Shown piece after piece: positions 22,969-29,927 of a DNA stretch of 64,000 bases. The DNA is from Stutzerimonas azotifigens (GTDB lineage Bacteria > Pseudomonadota > Gammaproteobacteria > Pseudomonadales > Pseudomonadaceae). Made by a program: the position numbers and the translations under genes. Where the stretch lies: contig NZ_JAAMRF010000005.1 of assembly GCF_013522725.1 (NCBI RefSeq), positions 248,001-312,000 on the forward strand, written 5' to 3'. The stretch's first letter is position 1. Each line of letters starts with the position of its first letter. The notes under the pieces are model-generated. The model saw only the letters and a program-made list of their open reading frames with translations. It was not told the DNA's origin and made no database searches.

Positions 22969-23018
22969 CGCGTCTCTCCTGTCTTTCTTATGTACTCATC
23001 AGGTGGGCAGTCGACTGC

Positions 23019-23030
23019 GCGGAATTCCGC
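23019..23030. promoter_or_regulatory. 12-base perfect palindrome upstream of fdnG
   Basis: GCGGAATTCCGC, about 50-60 bases before the fdnG start codon. Position and symmetry suit an operator, but it resembles no regulator site that I know. Confidence 0.3.
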
Positions 23031-23091
23031 TTGGTTCCTTACTGCGCTAAATCCCGTCGCGCTATGCGACAGGCGGGCTTGCAGATCGGTT

Positions 23092-24087
23092 TCAGGCAGG
23101 ATCGGACAAGGCCTTGAGAGTCGCCTGGCTGATGATTTGCGCCAGCGAGGCGCATTCGGTCCAGGGGTCGCTGGGGAGGCTGGCCAGACGCTCGGCGAGG
23201 TTGGTCACGTTCCACTGGGCGGCGCCTTCGATCCGACCCAGCTCCTCGCGGGTGATGGGCACCGAGACCGGCAGGCCCGGCCGTGCGCGTACCGAATAGG
23301 CCGCCACGGTGCTGGCGCCCTTCTGGTTGCGAAGGTAATCGACGAAGATTTTTCCGACCCGGTTCTGCGGCCCCATCTTGGCGACGATGCGCTCGGGGGC
23401 TTCTGCTGCCAGCCGCTCGGCCACCGCGCGGGCGAACTCGCGGGCCAGCGTCCAATCGTGGCGACGGGCAAGCGGCACCATCACGTGCATGCCGCGGCCA
23501 CCGCTGGTCTTGAGAAAACCACGTAGCCCGACGCGCTCGAGCAGGTCAAGGGTCATGCAGGTGGCGTCCACCATGGCCGACCAGGGCAGCGACGGGTCCG
23601 GGTCGAGATCGAAGATCACCCGGTCGGGCCGTTCGACCTTGTCGCTGCGCGCATTCCAGCTGTGGAACTCGAGGGTGCCCATCTGCACCGCCTCGATCAC
23701 CGCGGTGATGTTGTCGGCCTGCATCAGCCGTGCATGTTCCGGATCCAGCGATTTGTCCAGCTCGCGCATGTGCGGCATCTTCAAGCGGCCGGCGTGGCGC
23801 TGGAAGAACGTCTCGCCACCCACACCTTCGGGGGCCCGCACGATGGACAACGGGCGCTTGGCCAATTGCGGCAGCAGGTGTTCGGCAACGCTCAGGTAGT
23901 ACTCGGCGAGCCCCTTCTTGGTCACGCCGCTGGTGGTGTCGATCACCCGCTCCGGGTGACTGATGCCGACTCCACCGACCGGAGGGCGACTATCGCTGGC
24001 GCTCGCTTTACGTTTGGGTGACTTGGGGGCTGCCGCTGATTTCCTGCTGGGGGCTTTCTCGGCAGACCGACTCTGGGCTTGGGGCAC
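23092..24087 (-). CDS. LigD-type polymerase/primase domain protein, stand-alone
   Basis: A 331-residue protein equal to the polymerase (archaeo-eukaryotic primase fold) domain of DNA ligase D, which fills and extends ends in Ku-dependent non-homologous end joining. Motifs are ISHPERVID at the domain start (~residue 43), the catalytic FDLDPD (D160, D162), SGGRGMHVMVPL and a late RVGKIFVDYLRN. The first ~40 residues are a Lys/Ala/Ser-rich linker. The phosphoesterase and ATP-ligase domains of full-length Pseudomonas LigD (about 840 residues) are absent. The start is GTG at 24087 with a GAGGAG site. It lies 49 bases after ku on the same strand, probably one operon. Confidence 0.88.
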   Translation of the reverse strand: MPQAQSRSAEKAPSRKSAAAPKSPKRKASASDSRPPVGGVGISHPERVIDTTSGVTKKGLAEYYLSVAEHLLPQLAKRPLSIVRAPEGVGGETFFQRHAGRLKMPHMRELDKSLDPEHARLMQADNITAVIEAVQMGTLEFHSWNARSDKVERPDRVIFDLDPDPSLPWSAMVDATCMTLDLLERVGLRGFLKTSGGRGMHVMVPLARRHDWTLAREFARAVAERLAAEAPERIVAKMGPQNRVGKIFVDYLRNQKGASTVAAYSVRARPGLPVSVPITREELGRIEGAAQWNVTNLAERLASLPSDPWTECASLAQIISQATLKALSDPA

Positions 24088-24113
24088 GGTGGGCTCCTCA
24101 TGAGGCTAGCTCA

Positions 24114-24131
24114 GCGCCGCATGCGCGGCGC
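24114..24131 (-). terminator. Hairpin between ku and the LigD-like gene
   Basis: GCGCCGC / GCGGCGC arms with an ATGC loop in the 49-base gap. There is no T-run, so it may attenuate or stabilise rather than terminate. Confidence 0.35.
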
Positions 24132-24136
24132 CCCGC

Positions 24137-25147
24137 TCAGCTGGCTTTCTTTCTCGACTTGCTGGTGGTGCTGCTGGTTTTGCTTGCGCTGGCTTTGCGT
24201 GTCGTGCCGCTGGTGGTTTTAGCAGGTGCCTTGGCCTTGGTACCGGTGGTTTTGCTGGCGGCCGTCTTGCGAGCAGGCGCCTTCGCTTGCGCAGCGTTGT
24301 CCTCCTCGTCGTCCTCCTCGTCTTCGGGTTCGTCCCTGGCAGCGGCCTTGCTCGAGGATTTCCCCGCCAGGCTGCGCTTGAGCAGTTCGGTGAGGTCGAT
24401 GACGTCCGCACTGCGACGGTCCACGGCCTCTTCCGGCCCTCCGACCGCCTCGAGCTTGCCCTCGCGCGCCTTGCGCTCGACCAGCTCCATGATCTGGTCC
24501 TGGAAGGTGTCCTTGAACTGCTCCGGCTTCCATTCCTCGGTCATGTCTTCGACCAGCCGCTTGGCCATGTCCAGTTCACGCGGATTGAGGTCGGCGTTGA
24601 GCGCTTCGTCCTTCATTTCCAGGTATTCGACGCCGCGCACCTCGTCGGCCCAACGCAGCGTGTTCATCACCAGCGCCTTGCCCATCGGCATCACCACGGC
24701 CAGGTGCTGCTTGTTACGCAGCACGACGTTGGCGATGCCCACCTTGCCGGTTTCGATCAGCGTTTCGCGCAGCAGCGCATAGACCTTTTCGCCCCGGCGA
24801 TCGGGCGTGAGGTAATACGGCGTGTCGATATAGAGGAAAGAAATGTCCTTGGCGTCCACGAACGCTACGATATCGACCGTCTGGGTGGCTTTCGGGTGGG
24901 CTGCCTTGATCTCATCATCGCTGATAACGACGTAATGCCCCTTCTCGTACTCGACGCCCTTGACGATGTTTTCGCTTTCGATGTCTTCGCCAGTGGTCTT
25001 GTTGATTCGCTTGTAGCCGACCCGATCCATGCTGCGCTTGTCGAGCCAGTCGAAATCGATGCCCTGGCGAGTGGTGGCCGGCACCAGCGCCACCGGGATG
25101 TGTACCAGGCCGAAGCTGACGGCCCCTTTCCAGATCGTGCGTGGCAT
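24137..25147 (-). CDS. ku: Non-homologous end joining protein Ku
   Basis: A 336-residue bacterial Ku homodimer subunit that binds DNA double-strand ends and recruits LigD. The core beta-barrel runs from the start MPRTIWKGAVSFGLVHIPV to about residue 255, including KRINKTTGEDI and KGVEYEKGHYVVISDDEI. The last ~80 residues are a low-complexity tail: an acidic stretch (DEPEDEEDDEEDN) followed by a long Lys/Ala/Thr-rich segment, typical of DNA-bridging tails of Pseudomonas Ku. The start at 25147 follows GAGGAG. It begins 12 bases after the SDR gene, so SDR-ku-LigD polymerase look like one transcript. Confidence 0.94.
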   Translation of the reverse strand: MPRTIWKGAVSFGLVHIPVALVPATTRQGIDFDWLDKRSMDRVGYKRINKTTGEDIESENIVKGVEYEKGHYVVISDDEIKAAHPKATQTVDIVAFVDAKDISFLYIDTPYYLTPDRRGEKVYALLRETLIETGKVGIANVVLRNKQHLAVVMPMGKALVMNTLRWADEVRGVEYLEMKDEALNADLNPRELDMAKRLVEDMTEEWKPEQFKDTFQDQIMELVERKAREGKLEAVGGPEEAVDRRSADVIDLTELLKRSLAGKSSSKAAARDEPEDEEDDEEDNAAQAKAPARKTAASKTTGTKAKAPAKTTSGTTRKASASKTSSTTSKSRKKAS

Positions 25148-25158
25148 GGCTGTACTCC

Positions 25159-26016
25159 TCAACCGTTGACGACGGTTCCGCCGTTGACATGGATGACCTG
25201 GCCGCTGACGTAGGACGAGTCGGAACTGGCGAGGTAGACGTAGGCGGGAGCGACCTCCTCGGGCTGGCCGGGGCGCTCCATGGGCGTGTTGGACCCGAAG
25301 TGGGCGACGTGATCCGCGTCGAAGGTCGAGGGAATCAGCGGCGTCCAGATCGGCCCGGGCGCCACCGCATTGACCCGGATGCCACGCGGCGCGAGGTTGA
25401 TCGCCAGTGAGCGGGTGAAGCTGGTGATGGCGCCCTTGGTCGAGGAGTAGTCGATCAGATTCGGGTTGCCCTTGTAGGCCGTCACCGAGGTGGTATTGAT
25501 GATCGAGGCGCCCTCCTTCATCACCGGCAAAGCGGCCTTGGTCAGCTGGAACATGCCGAAGATGTTGGTGCGGAAGGTGCGCTCCCACTGTTCCTCGCTG
25601 ATGTCCTCTAGGCTCTTCTGAGGATGCTGCTCACCGGCGTTGTTGACCAGAATGTCGAGCCGGCCAAAAAGCCGCTGGGTTTCGTCGATGACCCGGCGGC
25701 AAAAATTCGCATCGGCCACATCGCCTGCGAAGGTCAGGCAGCGGCGGCCGTGCTTCTCGACTTCTCGGCGGGTTTCTTCGGCGTCGTCCACCTGGTTCAG
25801 GTAGAGCACCACCACATCGGCGCCCTCTCGGGCATAGAGCACCGCGACGGAGCGGCCGATGCCGCTGTCGCCGCCGGTGATGATCGCTACGCGCCCCTCG
25901 AGCTTGCCCGCCGCGCGGTAGTCCTCGCCCTTGTAGGCGGGGCGCGGACGCATGCGACTTTCGTCACCGGGCTCGGGTTGTTGCTGGGGCGGAAGGGTCT
26001 GGCTCGCGTCCGACAT
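25159..26016 (-). CDS. SDR family oxidoreductase (YghA/general-stress-protein-39-like)
   Basis: A 285-residue short-chain dehydrogenase with the ~40-residue N-terminal extension (RMRPRPAYKGEDYRAAGKLEG) typical of the YghA/GSP39 subgroup. The nucleotide motif is TGGDSGIGRS, followed by NNAGEQHPQKSL, the catalytic S-x-Y-x-K region (TTSVTAYKGNPNLIDYSSTKGA) and the PGPIWTPLIPS loop. The substrate is unknown. It heads the run with ku and the LigD-like gene, a neighbourhood common among stress genes of this group. Confidence 0.88.
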   Translation of the reverse strand: MSDASQTLPPQQQPEPGDESRMRPRPAYKGEDYRAAGKLEGRVAIITGGDSGIGRSVAVLYAREGADVVVLYLNQVDDAEETRREVEKHGRRCLTFAGDVADANFCRRVIDETQRLFGRLDILVNNAGEQHPQKSLEDISEEQWERTFRTNIFGMFQLTKAALPVMKEGASIINTTSVTAYKGNPNLIDYSSTKGAITSFTRSLAINLAPRGIRVNAVAPGPIWTPLIPSTFDADHVAHFGSNTPMERPGQPEEVAPAYVYLASSDSSYVSGQVIHVNGGTVVNG

Positions 26017-26081
26017 ACGGCGTCTCCAAAGCGTACGACTGTCTTTGGAGGACTGGCGGGGAGAAACAAAAGTTTCCGTCA

Positions 26082-26098
26082 GCGGGCGGCGCGCCCGC
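26082..26098 (-). terminator. Hairpin after mexS
   Basis: GCGGGC / GCCCGC arms separated by five bases, 18 bases past the mexS stop. On the minus strand ACTTTTGTTT follows 10 bases later. A plausible terminator separating mexS from the SDR-ku operon. Confidence 0.5.
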
Positions 26099-26115
26099 CG
26101 AACGGGAACCTGCGG

Positions 26116-27132
26116 TCACTCGACTCGCAATACCACTCGGCCTCGGGCAGCGCCGCTTTCCAGATAGCGGTGCGCGTCGGCCACTTCGTCGAAACCGTAG
26201 ACGCGAGCGATGGCGGGCTGCAGCAGACGGTCTGCGGTGAGCTGGTTGATGTGGGTCAGCGCCCGCTCGACCGCCTCGGCGTCCTGAGCGATGCCAAGCT
26301 CCGGCAGGCCGGTGAAGTCGCCCAGGCAGTGCAGGAAGAACTTGATGTTCTTTTCGAACGCGGCGCACGCCGGGAATGCAGTCTCGTTGCCGCCATTGAG
26401 CCCATAGAGGATCAGCTTGCCGCGCGGCGCGATGACGTCGCCGAGCAAGGCCATCTGCGAACCGCCGCAGGCGTCGAGGATGACTTCCACGCCACGGCCC
26501 TCGGTGAGTTTCTGGACGCGCCCGACCAGATCCTCTTCCTCGGTGGCGATCACCACATTTGCGCCGAGATCCAGGAGAAAGTCCCGGTCTTCGCTGGTAT
26601 CGGTGGTTGCGATCACCCGCGCGCCCAGGGCAGAAGCGAGCTGCACCGCCGACGGGCCCGTACAGTGGCTGGCATCGGTCATCAGCACCTGCTGACCGGC
26701 TTGCAGCTGTGCCAGGTCCTTGAGGCCGAAATACGCGATCAACAGCGGCGTGTAATGCACACACGCCTGCTCGGCGCTCAGCACGTCCGGATACTGGACA
26801 AGCGACGTCTGCGGCATCAGCACGCGCTCGCCGTAGGCGGGATAGTCATTGAGATCGTGCGCCGGGAAGCTTGCCACTGCGTCGCCGACCTTGAAGCGCT
26901 CGACGCCCTCGCCGACCGCCAGTACTTCCCCGGCGACCTCGCTGCCAAGCCCCGTGGGCAAGCGCGGATGACGCGGCGCCAAGTCCTGACGCCAGAGCAC
27001 GTCGTTCCAGCTGACACCGATCGCCTTGACTGCAATCAGCACTTCGCCAGGCGCAGGCGAACCGACTTCGACGTTCTCGAATTGCAGTACTTCGGCGGGG
27101 CCGAACTGGTGAAATTTGATCATGCGCGACAT
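26116..27132 (-). CDS. mexS: MexS-type zinc-binding-dehydrogenase-like quinone oxidoreductase
   Basis: A 338-residue medium-chain reductase of the quinone oxidoreductase branch (GLGSEVAGEVLAVGEGVERFKVGDAV; cofactor region ASALGARVIATTDTSEDRDFLL). It lacks the structural zinc cysteine loop. Its position divergent from mexT, and its length (P. aeruginosa MexS is 339), identify it as MexS, whose loss in P. aeruginosa switches on MexT and the MexEF-OprN pump, probably through electrophile or redox stress. The start at 27132 (MSRMIKFHQFGPAEV) has a GAGG site; a GTG twelve bases upstream is less likely. Confidence 0.82.
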   Translation of the reverse strand: MSRMIKFHQFGPAEVLQFENVEVGSPAPGEVLIAVKAIGVSWNDVLWRQDLAPRHPRLPTGLGSEVAGEVLAVGEGVERFKVGDAVASFPAHDLNDYPAYGERVLMPQTSLVQYPDVLSAEQACVHYTPLLIAYFGLKDLAQLQAGQQVLMTDASHCTGPSAVQLASALGARVIATTDTSEDRDFLLDLGANVVIATEEEDLVGRVQKLTEGRGVEVILDACGGSQMALLGDVIAPRGKLILYGLNGGNETAFPACAAFEKNIKFFLHCLGDFTGLPELGIAQDAEAVERALTHINQLTADRLLQPAIARVYGFDEVADAHRYLESGAARGRVVLRVE

Positions 27133-27444
27133 CGTGCACCTCACTCGTACTTCTAGGCTGGAGCGACTCTATCCGCACTCCCCGAACAACACCACCCATC
27201 GAAGGGGTATTCCTGTTGATAGTGCTCATGCCCGGTGCTAATGATCTCGACCACTCGACCTCTTTGAAGCGGCTTAGAGCAGTCGACGGCGGCGTGCCGG
27301 CGTGCTCTTATGCCGCTGGATCAGGCAAGGCACCGATACGATCGGGCATTCGTCATCCTGGCACGAGACACTACCATTTGCCTTGAGACATCTGTTTATC
27401 GGGTAACGCTCGATTATCCGGTCACTGACTACTGCGTGGATGGC
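27133..27444. other. mexS-mexT intergenic region
   Basis: 312 bases between divergent genes with no further gene. A stretch at 27219-27242, read on the minus strand, fits 11 of 15 fixed positions of the MexT box (ACTAT end perfect), a weak candidate for MexT control of mexS. A moderately AT-rich segment around 27370-27420 probably holds the mexT promoter. Confidence 0.45.
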
Positions 27445-28362
27445 ATGAACCGTAACGACCTTCGTCGCCTCGACCTCAACCTGCTGATCGTCTTCGAAAC
27501 GCTGATGCACGAGCGCAGCGTTACCCGCGCCGCGGAAAAGCTGTTCCTCGGCCAACCAGCGATCAGTGCCGCACTCGGGCGTCTGCGCTCACTGTTCGAC
27601 GATCCACTGTTCGTGCGCACCGGCCGCAGCATGGAGCCGACGGCGCGCGCTCAGGAAATCTTCGGCTTGCTCTCGCCCGCGCTGGACTCGATTTCCACGG
27701 CGGTCAGTCGTGCCAGCCAGTTCGACCCGGCCACCAGCAACATGGTGTTCCGCATTGGCCTGAGCGACGAGGTGGAGTTCGGCCTGTTGCCGCCGCTACT
27801 GCGGCGCATCCGCGCCGAGGCTCCGGGCGTGGTGCTGGTGGTACGGCGCGCCAACTACCTGCTGATGCCGAGCCTGCTGGCCTCTGGCGAAATCTCGGTC
27901 GGCGTCAGCTACACCGACGAATTGCCAGCCAACGCCAAGCGCAAGGTCCTGCGCCGTAGCCGGCCGAGACTGTTGAGGGCAGACTCCAAGCCCGGTGCGC
28001 TGAGCATGGATGAATATTGCGCGCGGCCCCATGCGATGGTCTCGTTCGCCGGCGACCTGAACGGGTTCATCGATGAAGAACTGGCCTTGCGTGGCTGCAA
28101 GCGCAAGGTGGTGCTGGCGGTTCCCCAGTTCAACGGCCTGGCCAGCCTGATCGCCGGTACCGACATCATCGCCACGGTGCCCGACTATGCCGCTGCGGCC
28201 CTTGCCGCCAATGGGGGCGTGCGCGCCGAGCCGCTGCCCTTCGAGACAGACACCACCTTCGAGCTGTCGATGGCCTGGCGCGGCGCTCAGGACAACGACC
28301 CGGCCGAGCGCTGGCTGCGTTCGCGCATTCAGATGTTCATCGGCGATCCGGACAGCCTCTAA
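27445..28362 (+). CDS. mexT: LysR-family activator MexT of the mexEF-oprN operon
   Basis: A 305-residue LysR regulator with helix-turn-helix at residues ~8-65 (LNLLIVFETLMHERSVTRAA, FLGQPAISAALGRLR). It matches P. aeruginosa MexT as I remember it along its full length, including SMEPTARAQEIF, NYLLMPSLLASGEISVGVSYT and the C-terminal WLRSRIQMFIGDPDSL. The frame is intact, with no sign of the 8-base insertion that inactivates some laboratory alleles. The start MNRNDLRRLDLNLL at 27445 is the conserved one. It lies upstream of and in the same direction as mexE, and divergent from mexS. Confidence 0.92.
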   Translation: MNRNDLRRLDLNLLIVFETLMHERSVTRAAEKLFLGQPAISAALGRLRSLFDDPLFVRTGRSMEPTARAQEIFGLLSPALDSISTAVSRASQFDPATSNMVFRIGLSDEVEFGLLPPLLRRIRAEAPGVVLVVRRANYLLMPSLLASGEISVGVSYTDELPANAKRKVLRRSRPRLLRADSKPGALSMDEYCARPHAMVSFAGDLNGFIDEELALRGCKRKVVLAVPQFNGLASLIAGTDIIATVPDYAAAALAANGGVRAEPLPFETDTTFELSMAWRGAQDNDPAERWLRSRIQMFIGDPDSL

Positions 28363-28436
28363 CTCGCGCCCAACTGCAATACAACGTTGGGTGGACGGTC
28401 ATACCTTGCGCCACGCAAGGGCGCTGTCCGCTGATC

Positions 28437-28460
28437 CTCACCTGCATCGATACATACAGT
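28437..28460 (+). promoter_or_regulatory. MexT-box (nod-box-like) site upstream of mexE
   Basis: Pattern CTCA-N5-ATCGAT-N4-ACAGT against the MexT box ATCA-N5-GTCGAT-N4-ACYAT: 3/4, 5/6 and 3/5 matches with exact spacing. It lies 112 bases before mexE. A further dyad ATCA-N7-TGAT at 28467-28481 follows. Confidence 0.55.
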
Positions 28461-28571
28461 TAAACCATCATCGACAGTGATATTCATCTTCGCCTCGTTC
28501 GATTCGTCGTACCACCGCGCGACACGCACACTCGCCCCACTGTCTATTCCCTGCTTTGCGGAGCCCGTTAC

Positions 28572-29813
28572 ATGGATCAGTCATTCAAGGCCTTGCGCTT
28601 TCCCCTGGCCGCTCTCGCGATCGTCGCCCTCGCCGCCTGCGACAAGGCACCCCAAGCCAGCGCGTCGGCCGCGCCGCCGGCGCCTGCCGTCAGCGTCGCC
28701 CAGGTGATCGAGCAGCCCATTACCGAATGGGACGAGTTGACCGGACGCCTGGAGGCACCCGAGTCGGTACAGATCCGCCCACGGGTGTCGGGCTATATCG
28801 ACAAGGTGGCCTTCACCGAAGGCGCCCGGGTGAAAAAAGGCGACCTGCTGTTCCAGATCGATCCACGCCCGTTCCAGGCCGAGGTCAAGCGGCTCGAAGC
28901 CCAGCTCCAACAAGCCCGTGCTCAGCAACGCCGTACCGTCAGCGAGGCCGAGCGTGGCGAACGCCTGCGTTCGAGCAACGCGATCTCCGCCGAACTGGCC
29001 GATGCGCGTATCAGCGCCGCCGAGGAAGCCAAGGCGGCGGTGGCGGCGATTCAGGCCCAGCTCGACTCGGCACGTCTGGACCTGAGCTTCACGCAGATCA
29101 CCGCGCCCATCGACGGACAGGTCAGCAATGCCGTGGTGACCGCCGGCAACCTGGTAAATGCCGGTGACACGTTGCTTACCACGCTGGTCTCCACCGATCG
29201 CGTCTACGCCTACTTCGAGGCGGACGAGCGCGTCTACCTCAAGCAGCGCGAACTGGCCCGCCAGGGCTCGCGCGGCGATGCGACACCGGTCTATCTCGGG
29301 CTGACCAACGAAGACGGTCATCCACATCTCGGCCACATGGACTTCATCGACAACCGCGTCGACCCGCGCACCGGCACCATCCGCGGTCGCGCCGTGTTCG
29401 ACAACCGCGACGGGCGCTTCACCCCGGGGCTGTACGCCCGTCTGAAACTGGTGGGCAGCGGCCGCTACGACGCCACCCTGATCCAGGACGGCGCCGTCGG
29501 CACGGACCTAGGCAAGAAGTTCGTGCTGGTCATCGGCGCCAACGGTGACGTGGACTACCGCGCCGTCGAACTCGGACCGCGCCTCGAAGGGCTGCGCATC
29601 GTGCGCAGCGGCCTGGCCAAGGGCGAGCGCATCGTGGTCAACGGCTTGCAGCGGGTGCGCCCGGGCATGCATGTCGAGCCGCAGGAAGTACCCATGGCAA
29701 GCGAAGCCACCCTCGCTGCCCTGGCCAGCCAGCGCGAAGCGATCGAGGCCGCACAGCAGAACCCGGCCCCGAGCGTTGCCCGCCGCGATGGCAACGGTGC
29801 GCCCAGAAGCTGA
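28572..29813 (+). CDS. mexE: RND efflux periplasmic adaptor MexE
   Basis: A 413-residue membrane fusion protein linking the inner-membrane pump to the outer-membrane channel. The N-terminus is a lipoprotein signal with lipobox LAAC (mature Cys in AACDKAPQ). A lipoyl half (RPRVSGYIDKVAFTEGARV), an alpha-hairpin (LEAQLQQARAQQRR..ISAEEAKAAVAA) and a beta-barrel (LDLSFTQITAPIDGQV) follow in the usual order. It is highly similar to P. aeruginosa MexE. It is the first gene of mexE-mexF-oprN, which exports chloramphenicol, fluoroquinolones, trimethoprim and quorum-sensing precursors in P. aeruginosa. Confidence 0.93.
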   Translation: MDQSFKALRFPLAALAIVALAACDKAPQASASAAPPAPAVSVAQVIEQPITEWDELTGRLEAPESVQIRPRVSGYIDKVAFTEGARVKKGDLLFQIDPRPFQAEVKRLEAQLQQARAQQRRTVSEAERGERLRSSNAISAELADARISAAEEAKAAVAAIQAQLDSARLDLSFTQITAPIDGQVSNAVVTAGNLVNAGDTLLTTLVSTDRVYAYFEADERVYLKQRELARQGSRGDATPVYLGLTNEDGHPHLGHMDFIDNRVDPRTGTIRGRAVFDNRDGRFTPGLYARLKLVGSGRYDATLIQDGAVGTDLGKKFVLVIGANGDVDYRAVELGPRLEGLRIVRSGLAKGERIVVNGLQRVRPGMHVEPQEVPMASEATLAALASQREAIEAAQQNPAPSVARRDGNGAPRS

Positions 29814-29821
29814 TGCCTGAC

Positions 29822-29888
29822 CCTCCCGCGCCGCGGGAGGCGTTCACCCTTGTTGTAGTGCTGTGCCCTGCCCGCTTGTCGCGGGCAG
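29822..29888 (+). other. Two strong hairpins in the mexE-mexF intercistronic gap
   Basis: The first is a nearly perfect palindrome with CCTCCCGCG / CGCGGGAGG arms (29822-29840). The second is an 8-base stem CTGCCCGC / GCGGGCAG with a TTGTC loop (29868-29888). Neither has a T-run. They could tune the relative expression of mexE and mexF by partial termination or mRNA stabilisation. Confidence 0.6.
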
Positions 29889-29927
29889 CGGTGCCCCCTT
29901 GCCGAGCGATACACAGGACATGCTCCG

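Noticed and set aside
27445..28362. Checked mexT for the inactivating insertion or frameshift seen in some P. aeruginosa strains.
   Set aside because: The frame is continuous from MNRNDLRR to the conserved GDPDSL end.
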